Source of the DNA: Comamonas serinivorans
GTDB taxonomy: Bacteria > Pseudomonadota > Gammaproteobacteria > Burkholderiales > Burkholderiaceae_C
Direction: 5' to 3'
DNA: 64,000 nucleotides
Assembly: GCF_002158865.1 (NCBI RefSeq)
Contig: NZ_CP021455.1
Coordinates: 2,604,001 to 2,668,000 of the forward strand
The position numbers and the translations under genes were made by a program. Each line of letters begins with the position of its first letter. Position 1 is the stretch's first letter. Shown here one piece after another: positions 8,681 through 17,802 of the stretch. The notes beneath the pieces were generated by a model. That model made no database searches. It was given only the letters and a program-made list of their open reading frames with translations, and was not told the origin of the DNA.

Positions 8681-10437
8681 GCGCGCAGGATTCCGCCGTG
8701 ACCCGGCCAGCCGCCGCTGCGCCTCAAAAAGCCGCCAAGAAGGCGCCCGGCATCCGTCAGACCATGTCCGACCTGCACATCTGGGCCGGGCTGCTCGTGG
8801 GGTGGCTGCTCTATGTCATGTTCCTGACGGGCACCGTGAGCTACTTCAAGGAAGAAATCTCGCAGTGGATGCGCCCCGAGCTGGCCCACCAGAGCACCGT
8901 GCCCGACCCGGCGCTGGTCGCGACCCGCGTGGTGCAGCAGCTGCAGACGCTGGCCCCGGACAGTCCGCAATGGAGCTTCAGCCTGCCCGACGCGCGCAGC
9001 AACATCGCCAGCGCCTTCTGGCGCAAACCCGGCGCCCAGGAAGGCCGGCGCGGCGCCTTCGGCAACGCCACCTTCGATCCCGCCACGGGCGACACGGTCA
9101 AGTCGCGTGAAACGCGGGGCGGCGACTTCTTCTACCGCTTCCACTTCCAGTTCCACTACATGCCGGTGCTCTGGGGCCGCTGGCTGGCCGGCTTCTGCGC
9201 CATGTTCATGCTGGTGGCCATCGTCTCCGGCGTGATCACGCACAAGAAGATCTTCATCGACTTCTTCACCTTCCGCTGGGGCAAGGGCCAGCGCAGCTGG
9301 CTGGACGCGCACAACGCGCTGTCCGTCTTCGGCCTGCCCTTCCACGCCATGATCACCTACACCGGGCTGGTCACGCTGATGCTGATGTACATGCCGTGGG
9401 GCCAGAACGCGGCCTACACCACCCCGGCCGAGCGCCAGGCAGCCCAGCGCACCATCTTCTCGCAGCCGCCGCAGGTCAAGCCCAGTGGCGAGCTCGCGGA
9501 GCTGGCCCCCATCGCCGACATGGTGCGCCAGGCCCAGGCCCGCTGGGGCCGCGACAACCTGGGCCGCGTGACCGTGGCCAACCCCGGCGATGCCAATGCC
9601 CGCGTCACCATCACGCGCGGCTCGGAAGAGCGCGTGTCGACGACCACGCAGTTCATGCATTTCGAGGGCAGCACAGGCCGCCTGCTGCAGGCCACCGACC
9701 AGGGTTCGGGCGGCGCCGCCGAGACGCGTGGCGTCATGGTCGCGCTGCACTTGGGCCACTTTGCCGACCCCGTGGTGCGCTGGCTGTATTTCCTGGTCAG
9801 CCTGGCCGGCACGGCCATGGTGGGCACCGGCCTGGTGCTGTGGACGGTGAAGCGCCGCGCCAAGCTGCCCGACCCCGACAAGCCCTACTTCGGCTTCTGG
9901 CTGGTCGAGCGGCTGAACATCGCCGCCATCGCCGGCCTGAGCATCGCCATGGCCGGCATGCTGTGGGCCAACCGCCTGCTGCCGCTGGACTTGGGCCAGC
10001 GCGGCGTGGCCGAGGTGAATGCCTTCTTCGCCGTCTGGGGCGCCACGCTGGTGTGGGCGCTGGTGCGACCCGCCAAGCGCGCCTGGATCGAGCTGCTGTG
10101 GGCCGGCGCCGCCGTGTTGGCCCTGCTGCCGGTGGTGAATGCCCTGACCACCGACCGCCCGCTGTGGCGCAGCCTGGCCAGCGGGGACTGGGTCTTTGGT
10201 GGCCTGGAGCTGACGCTCTTCGCCCTGGCGCTGCTGCACGTGGCGCTGGCCCTGCGCACGGCGCGCCACCGACCCAAGGCACGGCCCGTGCGGCCCACAG
10301 CGAAACGCCCAGTCAGCCCCACCGGCCCGACCGGCCGCGCCGCGCCTGCCGCGCCTGCCGCGCCGACGCCCGCGCCCCAGATGCCCAACCCGGCCTTGCC
10401 GGCAGGCGAGCTGGCCTTGAAGGAGGCCGCGCCATGA
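8677..10437 (+). CDS. PepSY-associated TM protein (probable siderophore-iron reductase type)
   Basis: A 586-residue inner-membrane protein of the PepSY_TM family. It has an N-terminal helix after MSDLHIWAGLLVGWLLYVM (about 30-55) and a large periplasmic part. Further helix groups lie near residues 170-190, 218-240 and 370-480, with histidines at helix ends that could bind haem (for example FRFHFQFH-like YRFHFQFHY and HLGHF). The C-terminus is a Pro/Ala-rich tail. Family members are linked to ferric-siderophore reduction, but that role is not proved for this subtype. It overlaps the preceding gene by four bases and the following one by four, making a tight three-gene operon behind a Fur box. 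The frame is open much further upstream, but the coupled ATG at 8677 matches the family start. Confidence 0.85.
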   Translation: MSAQDSAVTRPAAAAPQKAAKKAPGIRQTMSDLHIWAGLLVGWLLYVMFLTGTVSYFKEEISQWMRPELAHQSTVPDPALVATRVVQQLQTLAPDSPQWSFSLPDARSNIASAFWRKPGAQEGRRGAFGNATFDPATGDTVKSRETRGGDFFYRFHFQFHYMPVLWGRWLAGFCAMFMLVAIVSGVITHKKIFIDFFTFRWGKGQRSWLDAHNALSVFGLPFHAMITYTGLVTLMLMYMPWGQNAAYTTPAERQAAQRTIFSQPPQVKPSGELAELAPIADMVRQAQARWGRDNLGRVTVANPGDANARVTITRGSEERVSTTTQFMHFEGSTGRLLQATDQGSGGAAETRGVMVALHLGHFADPVVRWLYFLVSLAGTAMVGTGLVLWTVKRRAKLPDPDKPYFGFWLVERLNIAAIAGLSIAMAGMLWANRLLPLDLGQRGVAEVNAFFAVWGATLVWALVRPAKRAWIELLWAGAAVLALLPVVNALTTDRPLWRSLASGDWVFGGLELTLFALALLHVALALRTARHRPKARPVRPTAKRPVSPTGPTGRAAPAAPAAPTPAPQMPNPALPAGELALKEAAP

Positions 10438-10712
10438 CGCATGTGCTCATCGCCCTGGTGTCGCTGGTGGCCTTCGCCTTGCTGGCCCTGGCCATGGACC
10501 GGCAACAGTCCGACCTCTTCGGGCGCGAGCTGCCGGCCAGCCTGACGCGGCTGCTGCGCAGCGGCGGCTGGGCGGCGCTGACCGGTTCGCTGGCCCTTGC
10601 CGTGCAGGCGCAGGGCTGGGCCCTGGGCCTGGTGGCCTGGTGTGGCCACATCAGCTTCAGCGCCGCGCTGGTGATGCTGGGCTTGATCGCCTGGGACAGG
10701 CGCAAAGCCTGA
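10434..10712 (+). CDS. DUF3325-family small membrane protein (iron cassette)
   Basis: A 92-residue protein with three predicted membrane helices and the DUF3325 character: MTHVLIALVSLVAFALLALAM at the start, R-E-L near 30, GWALGLVAWCG near 68, and a short basic end DRRKA. It begins in an ATGA overlap with the PepSY gene, so it is translated as part of the Fur-controlled operon. Family members nearly always accompany DUF3649 and PepSY proteins; the biochemical role is unknown. No TonB-dependent receptor is adjacent to supply the outer-membrane step. Confidence 0.82.
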   Translation: MTHVLIALVSLVAFALLALAMDRQQSDLFGRELPASLTRLLRSGGWAALTGSLALAVQAQGWALGLVAWCGHISFSAALVMLGLIAWDRRKA

Positions 10713-10727
10713 CAACACCTTCACCAT

Positions 10728-10779
10728 GGGTATGCAGCCATTCTCGTTCAAAAATAAACGGGAATCGCTCCATACTGCC
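10728..10779. repeat. 52-bp palindromic element, copy 5
   Basis: The ends are GGGTATG and CATACTGCC, so it is inverted relative to most copies. The inner arms ATTCTCGTT and AAACGGGAAT pair imperfectly. It sits 15 bases after the stop of the DUF3325 gene, in a convergent gap. Confidence 0.88.
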
Positions 10780-11045
10780 TGGGAATCCATGACCCTGCTT
10801 GCACCCGCCATCGGGTGCATCGGTGGGGCGATTTGGGCGCTGGGGGATGGCCATGGACTCGCCGATCGACGACACAGCCGGCTGTGAAGCAGACGGCGCG
10901 TAGCGCCAGCCGACGTCCTCCCAACGCCCGAGCCGACTCCGGAAAGACCGGTGTGCACATCAGGCGAACGTCATGAACACGTCATCCCAAGGGCTTACAG
11001 ACCAGCCACTGAAGCGGGGGCACTGCAAGCGAGGCGTGAACGGAA
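10780..11045. other. Convergent spacer, nothing recognised
   Basis: About 270 bases after palindromic copy 5 and before the stop of the DUF4401/GDYXXLXY gene. No gene, terminator or other repeat was seen. Confidence 0.5.
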
Positions 11046-12806
11046 TCATCGCCGCAGGTCGGCCGGCGCGTGGATGGGCTGACCGTTCGCGTCGCTCAAT
11101 CCCACCAGCAGCGCCCGGCCATCGGGCAACACGCGGAATTCACCCAGGCGCGCCGCTTCAAAGGGCTTTGCCCCGCCTTCCGGGAAAAAGTAGGCGTCGG
11201 TCACCAGGGTCCAGCGCCCCTTCAGCCGCTTCAGCGGCATGCGCCGCTCGTTCGCCGCCAAGGCCTCGTCCGGCTGGGCCAGGCGCTGCACCGTGGCGCG
11301 CTGCCGGGCATCCAGCGTCACCACCACGTCGGCCCAGCTGCTCAGGGCCATGCCGGGCGCCTCCAGGTCTTTCAGCACCGACGGCGGGATGTCGAAGCGC
11401 AGGTCCATGTAATCGCCCTGCATGAGCGAGCGCGGGTCCACCGGCGCCAGCGGCACCCAGATGGCCTCGCCGTGCTGGACGACCTGCTCCTTGCGCCACA
11501 CGTCGAGGTTGACCAGCCCCAGGCACAGCACAGCGCCCAGCACCACGCCCGCCCATCCCAGGCGATGGCCCGTGCGGCCGGCTGCGGGTGTGCGCGCTGC
11601 GTCCGCGGCTGCGGGCACCTGCCGCCACCGCGCCCGCAAGGCCAGCAGCACCAGGGCCAGCGCCAGACCCACGCCCGCCATCACCGCGCCCTTGGTCGCC
11701 AGCGACCAGCTCAGCGCGTAATAGAACCGGCTCAACACCACCAGCGCCACCACGCCGCAGGCCCCCAGCAGGCGCCAGCGCGCCCGCATAGCGGCACTCG
11801 CGGCCATGAGGGCGACCGGCGCCATCCACGGCATGGCGGCACTCGCCGCCGTGGCCAGGCCCACCGCCAGCCCGGCCAGGGGCTGCCAACGCGCACCGCG
11901 GGTGTTGGGCACGGCATCGCCGCGCCAGCGCCGCAGCAAGGCCAGGCCGAACACCAGCACCACCGCGCCCAAGCCCAGGGCCTGCACCGCCATCCCCTGG
12001 CGGGACGATGCCGTGGTGGCCACCGTGGCGGAGGCGCTTCCGCCCAGCCAGTCGAGCACGCTGGCCAGCACCACCACGGCGCCCAGCAGGCCATCCGCCA
12101 TGCCCTCGCCCAGCGCGGCCCACGTCGCCCCCTGCGGGCTGGCGGCCCACGCGGATTCGCGCGCCATCCACAAGCCCCAAAGCAGCACCAGGCCCGTCAG
12201 GATCACGGGTGCCCAGGGCGCCAGCAGGGCCTCGCGGCTCACGGCCAGCGCCACCAGCACGCCCAGCACCAGCCAAGCGGCGGCCGCCACGCCGCACAGC
12301 TGCTGCACCCAGCGCGGCCGCACCGCCAGCGCCGTCAACCCCAGCAGCGCTGCCTGCGCCACGCCCGCCAGCAGCCACGGCCAGCCCACCGGGCCGTGCG
12401 CCGCATCGCCCACCAGCACGCCCAGCCAGACCGACCCCGTGGCCACACCGACCACCGCCAGGCACTGGACGAACAGCGCCGGGCCGGCCCGCATCACCGC
12501 CACGCTCGCGCCCCACAGCAGCAGCGCCAGCCCCCAGGCCAGGCCCGAAATCAGCAGGTCTTGCAGCAGCAGCGCCAGCAAGCCCATGGCGCTGAGCATG
12601 CACAGCAGCGCCCCCACCATCAGCACGCCCACCAGCCAGGCGGAAGGCTCTTCGTCCTGCGGTGAGGCAGCACCGCTCGGTGAGCCGGTCACCCAGCCTT
12701 GGGCCTGGGCCTGAGCCCACCAGGCCGGCATCGGCGTTCTCAGCCCCGCAGCGGCGGGCGCGTTCAGCCCCTGCCCGGCGTGCGGCGATGTGTGCGGCGT
12801 GTTCAT
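11046..12806 (-). CDS. DUF4401 / GDYXXLXY-domain membrane protein
   Basis: A 586-residue protein. After a polar N-terminus come about a dozen hydrophobic helices (about 55-390) of the DUF4401 type. A further helix near 430 leads to a soluble C-terminal GDYXXLXY domain with the signature GDYMDLRFDIP (about 460-472) and a conserved KGRWTLVTDAYFFPEG stretch. In other genomes these two domains are often separate genes beside a DUF2157 gene; here they are fused. The preceding DUF2157 gene overlaps the start in an ATGA, so the two are co-translated. Function is unknown; the partners probably form one membrane complex. The ATG at 12806 is chosen over the much longer open frame because of that overlap. 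Confidence 0.82.
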   Translation of the reverse strand: MNTPHTSPHAGQGLNAPAAAGLRTPMPAWWAQAQAQGWVTGSPSGAASPQDEEPSAWLVGVLMVGALLCMLSAMGLLALLLQDLLISGLAWGLALLLWGASVAVMRAGPALFVQCLAVVGVATGSVWLGVLVGDAAHGPVGWPWLLAGVAQAALLGLTALAVRPRWVQQLCGVAAAAWLVLGVLVALAVSREALLAPWAPVILTGLVLLWGLWMARESAWAASPQGATWAALGEGMADGLLGAVVVLASVLDWLGGSASATVATTASSRQGMAVQALGLGAVVLVFGLALLRRWRGDAVPNTRGARWQPLAGLAVGLATAASAAMPWMAPVALMAASAAMRARWRLLGACGVVALVVLSRFYYALSWSLATKGAVMAGVGLALALVLLALRARWRQVPAAADAARTPAAGRTGHRLGWAGVVLGAVLCLGLVNLDVWRKEQVVQHGEAIWVPLAPVDPRSLMQGDYMDLRFDIPPSVLKDLEAPGMALSSWADVVVTLDARQRATVQRLAQPDEALAANERRMPLKRLKGRWTLVTDAYFFPEGGAKPFEAARLGEFRVLPDGRALLVGLSDANGQPIHAPADLRR

Positions 12807-13783
12807 GCGACCTCCTGTGCGTGATCGGCCTGGCGCGCCCAGCCACGCTGCACCTGCATCAGCCAGCTGGCCGAGCCGCCCAGCCCCAGCATGGCCAGCA
12901 GCGTGAGCACGGCGAACCCGCCCACGCCAAAATCGAGGGACAGCACCGCCTCGGCCAGCCAAGTCCACACCATGACGTTCAAGGCCAGCGCGGCCAGGGC
13001 CAGCACCACGCCATCGCGCCAACGCGATTGCCAGGCCAGCAGGCCCAGCACGCCGATCAGCCCCCCAGCCAGCACCGCCAGCCCGCTGCGGCTGGCGCCC
13101 CAGACCAGCGCCAGGACGCCAAATGTCGTCCAGTTGGCCAGGGCGATGGCGCTGGCCACGCGCCACGACACGCGGCCCAGGCCGCCGGGCAGGCGCGTCC
13201 AGGGCAGGCTGGCCACGGCACACGGCACCCCAGCCAGCAGCAGCCAGCCCACCATGGCGGCGATCTGACTGGGCTGCAGGGCATCCGAGAACCACAGCCA
13301 CTCGTCCCCGCGGCCGCTCCAGAACGTCAGCCCCAGGCCGGCCACCAGCACCCACAGCGTCCACAGCAAGTCGCTGCGCTGGGTCAGGGTCCAGACCAGC
13401 AGCAAGCCGGCCCAGGCGGCGAACAGCTGCCAGGCGTCGGCGCCGGTCTGGTAGGTCTGCCCGACGAACGCCAGCAGCCCGCCGAGCATCAGGCCCGCAG
13501 CCAGCAGGGCCGCCGTGCGCGCGCGCGGCCAGGCGATGGCGGCCAGCACGCAGACGGCCAGCGCCGCCTCGATCAGGCCGAGCTTGAACCCCCGCGTTTG
13601 CGCCTGCCAGTTGGCGGCGATCCAGAAAATCAGGCCGCAGCCCAGCAGCAAGGCCGCCACCAGCGCCAGCCCCCGCGCCAGCAGGCTGGCCAGGGCCTCG
13701 GGTGGGCGTGTCGCCAGCCGGTACAGCGGCGCCCTCGCATCAGGGTGGGCCGCCTGCGCGGCGCGGTACAGGTGTTCGTCCAA
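12803..13783 (-). CDS. DUF2157-domain membrane protein
   Basis: A 326-residue protein with about ten hydrophobic helices following a cytoplasmic N-terminus (MDEHLYRAAQAAHPD). It matches the DUF2157 type, including the early IFWIAANWQ stretch near residue 52 and GQTYQTGADAW near 108. The start codon is TTG, preceded by a good ribosome site (GAGGAGG on the minus strand), which supports it. It is first in a two-gene operon and overlaps the DUF4401/GDYXXLXY gene by four bases. No function is known for the family; the pairing suggests one membrane assembly. Confidence 0.8.
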   Translation of the reverse strand: MDEHLYRAAQAAHPDARAPLYRLATRPPEALASLLARGLALVAALLLGCGLIFWIAANWQAQTRGFKLGLIEAALAVCVLAAIAWPRARTAALLAAGLMLGGLLAFVGQTYQTGADAWQLFAAWAGLLLVWTLTQRSDLLWTLWVLVAGLGLTFWSGRGDEWLWFSDALQPSQIAAMVGWLLLAGVPCAVASLPWTRLPGGLGRVSWRVASAIALANWTTFGVLALVWGASRSGLAVLAGGLIGVLGLLAWQSRWRDGVVLALAALALNVMVWTWLAEAVLSLDFGVGGFAVLTLLAMLGLGGSASWLMQVQRGWARQADHAQEVA

Positions 13784-14084
13784 GGGCTCCTCCTCGGCCC
13801 CGAGCGGGCCATGATCCGGTCAGCCCCGACTCTAGCGGCACGCGCCGGCTTGGCTGGCCGCGCGCGGCAGCGTGGCGCACTGGTGATACCGGCGGGCGCA
13901 CACCACGGCACCGACGTGGCGGCCCTGGCCTTCGCACGCTCGGCGCCACAGCACGGCCAGCACGGCCTGGGCCAAACACATGCCGCGCCGGCCTACCGCA
14001 AGCCGGCCACGGCACATGCCACACAGGCGAAGGCTGCACCAGGCACGGCCCACAGCCGCACGATCACGCCGCCGACCGGGCGCC
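13784..14084. other. Spacer, nothing recognised
   Basis: About 300 bases upstream of the DUF2157 gene. A 93-residue minus-strand frame covering 13832-14113 is open and Cys/Arg-rich but has no recognisable similarity, so I do not call it a gene. Confidence 0.45.
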
Positions 14085-14264
14085 ATCGCCTTGAACGGTA
14101 TCACTGTCAACAACCATCAGCATCACCCCACGCTCGTCATCCAATCATCGACAAATGAGCGATACCCCACCCCATCACCATCTCATGCGCAGCGTGCCGT
14201 GTGCTCACACCCCCAGCGCCAGCCCATCGCGGCGGTGATCGGAACCGGCGGCGTACACCGGCAA
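14085..14264. repeat. Tandem duplication, unit 1
   Basis: This 180-base unit is followed directly by a closely matching unit at 14265-14442, with a period of 180 falling to 178 bases. It carries palindromic copy 6 and, on the minus strand, a second copy of the last codons of the gamma-glutamyltransferase gene. That second copy encodes the same terminal peptide ending DGLALGV and a stop. The high identity indicates a fairly recent duplication. Confidence 0.85.
14118..14167. repeat. 52-bp palindromic element, copy 6
   Basis: The left end is CAGCATC (degenerate CAGTATC) and the right end CGATACCCC. The centre is less symmetric than in other copies. It was duplicated together with copy 7 as part of the tandem unit. 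Confidence 0.7.
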
Positions 14265-14442
14265 ATCGCTTTGAACAGCACCGCCAACAATCAGCCAGTA
14301 TCACTCCACTCTTGTCATCCAATCATCGATAAATGAGCGATACCCTACCCCTTCACCATCCCATGCACACCGTGCCGTGTGCTCACACGCCCAGCGCCAG
14401 CCCATCGCGGCGGTGATCGGAACCGGCGGCGTACACCGGCAA
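14265..14442. repeat. Tandem duplication, unit 2
   Basis: The second unit of the tandem duplication. Its right part is the genuine 3' end of the gamma-glutamyltransferase gene (stop at 14383) and its left part holds palindromic copy 7. Confidence 0.85.
14296..14345. repeat. 52-bp palindromic element, copy 7
   Basis: The ends are CAGTATC and CGATACCC, with an imperfect centre. It sits 37 bases downstream of the gamma-glutamyltransferase stop and is nearly identical to copy 6. Confidence 0.75.
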
Positions 14443-15996
14443 GGCGGTACCGGCCTGGTCGGCAGGCAGGCGCGCGATGAGCTGGGCACTGCCGAAGTCC
14501 AGGCTGTCGGCCGGCATCACCGTGGGCCGGTGGCCGAGCTCGCGCAAACCGTCCACCACGGCGGTGGGCACGGTGGCCTCGAGGATGAGCTGCCCCGCGT
14601 CGTCGATGCGCCAGCGCGGCGCATCCGAGCACGCCTGCGGGTTGCGCCCTTCCAGCAGATGGCGCAGCACCATCTGCACGTGGCCCTGGGCCTGCATGTT
14701 GCCGCCCATCACGCCAAACGCCATCACCGGCTGGCCGCCCCGCGTGACGAAGGCCGGGATGATGCTGTGCAGCGGCCGCTTGCCCCCGGCCACCTGGTTC
14801 ACGTGGCCCGGCGTGGTGACGAAGCCGATGCCGCGGTTGTGCAACGCAATGCCCGTGCCCGGCACCACCACGCCCGAGCCAAAGCCTTTGTAGTTCGACT
14901 GGATGAAGGACACCATGCGCCCGTCCGCATCGGCCGTGCACAGGTAGACCGTGCCGCCCGACGGCGGGGCGCCGGGCGCGTGGGTGCCGGCGCGCGCCGG
15001 GTCGATCAGCGCCGCACGCGCCTTCAGGTAGGCCGGGGCCAGCAGCTCGGCCGGCGTGTGGCGCATGTGTGCGGGGTCGCCCACGTGCGTGTGCAGGTCG
15101 GCAAACGCCAGGCGCATGGCCTCGATCTCGAGGTGCATGCGCGCGGCCGAGCCCGGCGCCGTCTGCGCATGGGGCAAGTGCGCCAACAGGCCCAACGCCA
15201 TCAAGGCCGCCAGGCCCTGGCCATTCGGCGGGATTTCATGCACCTCGTGGCCGGCAAAGGGCAGCGCAATCGGCTGCACCCATTCGGGCCGGTGCCCCTC
15301 CAGGTCGGCCAGCGCCAGCGCGCCGCCGTGCTGCGCAGCCCACGCCACCATGGCACCGGCCAGCCGGCCGCGGTAAAAGCTCTCGCCCCGCGTGGCGGCA
15401 ATCTCGGCCAGCGTGTCGGCCTGGTCCGGCAGGCGCCACAGCTCGCCCACGCGCGGCGCGCGCGGCCGGCCCTGGTCGTCCGCCAGCGTGAAGGCCTCGA
15501 AGCCCGGCTGGCCCGCCAGATCGACCACCGACTGCGCCCACTGGCGCGCGATGACGGGGCTGACCGGAAACCCCTCGCGGGCGTGGCGCATGGCGTCGTC
15601 GAACAGCTGGTCAAACGGCAGCGCCCCAAAGCGTTCGGACAGCGCCACCCAGGCCGACACGCCGCCGGGCACGGTCACGCTGTCCCAGCCCAGGCGCGGC
15701 ATGGCCGACAGGCCGGCAAAGCGCTCGGGCGACCAGGCCGCCGGCGCCCGGCCCGAGGCGTTGAGCCCATGCAGCGCCTGGCCGTCCCAGACCAGCGCAA
15801 AGGCATCGCCGCCGATGCCGTTCATCACCGGCTCGACCACGGTCAGGCAGATGGCCGCCGCCAGCGCCGCGTCGATGGCGTTGCCGCCCCGCATCAGCGC
15901 CCGCGCACCCGCCTGGGCCGCCAGCGGTTGCGAACAGGCCACGGCATTGCGCGCCAGCACCGGCTGACGGGCCAACATCGGCAGGGGCTGGGACAT
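14383..15996 (-). CDS. Gamma-glutamyltransferase family protein
   Basis: A 537-residue Ntn-hydrolase of the gamma-glutamyltransferase family. GGNAIDAALAAAICL (about 37-51) and NGIGGDAFALVW (about 59-70) are hallmarks of the large subunit. The self-cleavage threonine is expected in GGTVYLCTADADG (about 348-360), and MAFGVMGGNMQAQGHVQ lies in the small-subunit part. No clear signal peptide is present, so it is probably cytoplasmic, unlike the classical periplasmic enzyme. It could transfer or hydrolyse gamma-glutamyl groups or act on related amides; the substrate is uncertain. The 3' end is duplicated just downstream. The next upstream gene on this strand, a reductase, is about 140 bases away. 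Confidence 0.85.
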   Translation of the reverse strand: MSQPLPMLARQPVLARNAVACSQPLAAQAGARALMRGGNAIDAALAAAICLTVVEPVMNGIGGDAFALVWDGQALHGLNASGRAPAAWSPERFAGLSAMPRLGWDSVTVPGGVSAWVALSERFGALPFDQLFDDAMRHAREGFPVSPVIARQWAQSVVDLAGQPGFEAFTLADDQGRPRAPRVGELWRLPDQADTLAEIAATRGESFYRGRLAGAMVAWAAQHGGALALADLEGHRPEWVQPIALPFAGHEVHEIPPNGQGLAALMALGLLAHLPHAQTAPGSAARMHLEIEAMRLAFADLHTHVGDPAHMRHTPAELLAPAYLKARAALIDPARAGTHAPGAPPSGGTVYLCTADADGRMVSFIQSNYKGFGSGVVVPGTGIALHNRGIGFVTTPGHVNQVAGGKRPLHSIIPAFVTRGGQPVMAFGVMGGNMQAQGHVQMVLRHLLEGRNPQACSDAPRWRIDDAGQLILEATVPTAVVDGLRELGHRPTVMPADSLDFGSAQLIARLPADQAGTALPVYAAGSDHRRDGLALGV

Positions 15997-16135
15997 GGGT
16001 GCTCCTTGGAGGGTGAGAGGTGTCCGCGTCAGGCCACCCCAGAAAAAAGCAGGACGCCGCGCCAGCGTTCAATGCCAGCCGCCACGTCCTGCCCCTGGAT
16101 TCGCCGCACGCCAGCGTGACGTGCGGCAGCCCGGC

Positions 16136-17146
16136 TCAGATCAGCTTGACCAGCTGCTTGCCGAAGTTCTTGCCCTTGAGCATGCCGAAGAAGGCTTCGG
16201 GCGCATGCTCCAACCCCTGGGCCACGGTTTCGCGCGGGCGCAGCTTGCCGGCCTTGACCAGGTCGCCCAGCTCTTTCAGGGCCGGCGCCCAGCTCTTGGG
16301 GAATTCGCTGACGATGAAGCCCTGCATCTTCAGCCGCTGGATGAGGAACAGGCTGGGGTTGTCGATGGCCGTGGGCGCGCCGTCGTAGCCGGCGATGAGG
16401 CCGCACAGCGCGATGCGGCCGAACGCGTTCATGCGCGGCAGCACGGCGTTCATGATCATGCCGCCGACGTTCTCGAAATAGCCTTCGACGCCGTTCGGGC
16501 ACACCGCTTTCAGGGCCTTCGACAGGCTCTGGGCATCGGCATGCGGGCGGTAGTCCACGCACACGTCGAAGCCCAGCTCCTGCTCGGCATAGGCGCATTT
16601 TTCGGGGCCGCCGGCAATGCCCACCGTGTGGCAGCCGCGCGCCTTGGCCAGCGCAGCAAAGGCGCTGCCCACGGCGCCACTGGCCGCGCTGACCAGCACC
16701 GTGTCGCCGGCCTTGGGCTGGATGATCTCGTTCAGGCCCACCCAGGCCGTCACGCCGGGCATGCCCACGGCGCCCAGGTAGTACGACAGCGGCACGGCGT
16801 CATCGGTGGGCAGCTTGGTCCAGGCCTTGCCGGGCAGCTGACTCCACTCCTGCCAGCCGCCATGGCCCAGCACGCGGTCGCCGGGCGCCAGGCCCTCGAA
16901 CCGCGACTCGACCACCTCGCCCACGGTGCCGCCGCCCATGGGCTCGCCCAGGGCCTGCGGTGCGGTGTAGCTCTTGGAGTCGTTCATGCGCCCGCGCATG
17001 TAGGGATCCAGGCTCAGGTAGTGGTGGCGCACGCGCACCTCGCCCTCTGCCAGCGGCGGCAAGGGGGCTTCCTGCAGCTTGAAGTTGTCGGCACTGGCCG
17101 CGCCGTCCGGACGGCTGGCGAGGATGATCTGGCGGTTGAGGGTCAT
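16136..17146 (-). CDS. CurA-like NADP-dependent medium-chain oxidoreductase
   Basis: A 336-residue zinc-free member of the medium-chain reductase superfamily, close to the curcumin/2-alkenal reductase group. It shows the N-terminal RPDG near residue 13, YLSLDPYMRGRM (about 44-55), the nucleotide-binding loop SAASGAVGSAFAALAK (about 155-170) and YFENVGG (about 240). Such enzymes reduce activated double bonds with NADPH. The ATG at 17146 follows an AGGAGA at a six-base spacing, which decides the start over the longer frame from 17212. Palindromic copy 8 lies 36 bases upstream of the start. Confidence 0.87.
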   Translation of the reverse strand: MTLNRQIILASRPDGAASADNFKLQEAPLPPLAEGEVRVRHHYLSLDPYMRGRMNDSKSYTAPQALGEPMGGGTVGEVVESRFEGLAPGDRVLGHGGWQEWSQLPGKAWTKLPTDDAVPLSYYLGAVGMPGVTAWVGLNEIIQPKAGDTVLVSAASGAVGSAFAALAKARGCHTVGIAGGPEKCAYAEQELGFDVCVDYRPHADAQSLSKALKAVCPNGVEGYFENVGGMIMNAVLPRMNAFGRIALCGLIAGYDGAPTAIDNPSLFLIQRLKMQGFIVSEFPKSWAPALKELGDLVKAGKLRPRETVAQGLEHAPEAFFGMLKGKNFGKQLVKLI

Positions 17147-17182
17147 GAGGTCTCCTGGTTGCACTGCGACTCGATCGACGCA

Positions 17183-17233
17183 CAGTATGGGCCATTCGCC
17201 GTCGATTATCAAACGGGATTTACCGCATACCCC
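17183..17233. repeat. 52-bp palindromic element, copy 8
   Basis: The ends are CAGTATGGG and GCATACCCC. The inner arms GCCGTC and AAACGGG pair imperfectly. It lies between two same-strand genes, upstream of the CurA-like reductase. Confidence 0.88.
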
Positions 17234-17290
17234 AAAGCCAGCAAGGAGAAGCAGCGGCGCATGGCACCACGCCGCGCGCCCTGGCAGGCC

Positions 17291-17740
17291 TCAATCGGTG
17301 GGCGGGTCCACCGGCTTGCCGGCGCCGTTGAACACCACGCCATCGTTGCGGTTGACGTAGCGGAAGGTGCCGCTGCCCTGTGCACACAGGTCGCCGTCGC
17401 CGTTGTAGATGTGCGATTCGACGAAGGCCATGCTCTTGGTGTGGTGCACCACCCGGCCCTTGGCGACCAGCTTGCCCGTGGCGCCGGGCAAGCCCGGCCG
17501 CATGAAGCTGGTCTTCATCTCGATGGTGACCACCCCCGAATCCAGCCGCAGCGAGCGCGCGGCCGTGGCCATGGAGACGTCCATCAGCGTCATGACCGCG
17601 CCGCCATGCGCCACCTGGTAGGTGTTCATGTACTGGGGCAGCACCTCGAAATGCATTTCCGACTCGCCGCCATCGAACTTTTCCAGCGTGAAGCCCAGCA
17701 GGTTCACGAACGGGATGGAGGCACCAAAATTCAAGCTCAT
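17291..17740 (-). CDS. PaaI-family hotdog-fold thioesterase
   Basis: A 149-residue protein with the hotdog-fold thioesterase pattern: an early F-V-N-L-L-G-F segment, QVAHGGAVMTLMDVSMATAA (about 46-65) holding the HGG motif and catalytic acid, and a later VVTIEMKTSFMRPG strand pair. It should hydrolyse small acyl-CoA thioesters in the cytoplasm. The start at 17740 (MSLNFGASIP) fits the family better than the longer open frame. It lies between palindromic copies 8 and 9, with an SDR gene upstream on the same strand. Confidence 0.87.
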   Translation of the reverse strand: MSLNFGASIPFVNLLGFTLEKFDGGESEMHFEVLPQYMNTYQVAHGGAVMTLMDVSMATAARSLRLDSGVVTIEMKTSFMRPGLPGATGKLVAKGRVVHHTKSMAFVESHIYNGDGDLCAQGSGTFRYVNRNDGVVFNGAGKPVDPPTD

Positions 17741-17802
17741 GGGTGTACTTCTGCAACAACAGCGCGTGGTTGGCGGCACACGAAACCGCGCATGAACATC
17801 AT

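Noticed and set aside
13832..14113. 93-residue minus-strand open frame
   Set aside because: No family similarity and it runs into the tandem duplication; high-GC sequence opens such frames by chance.
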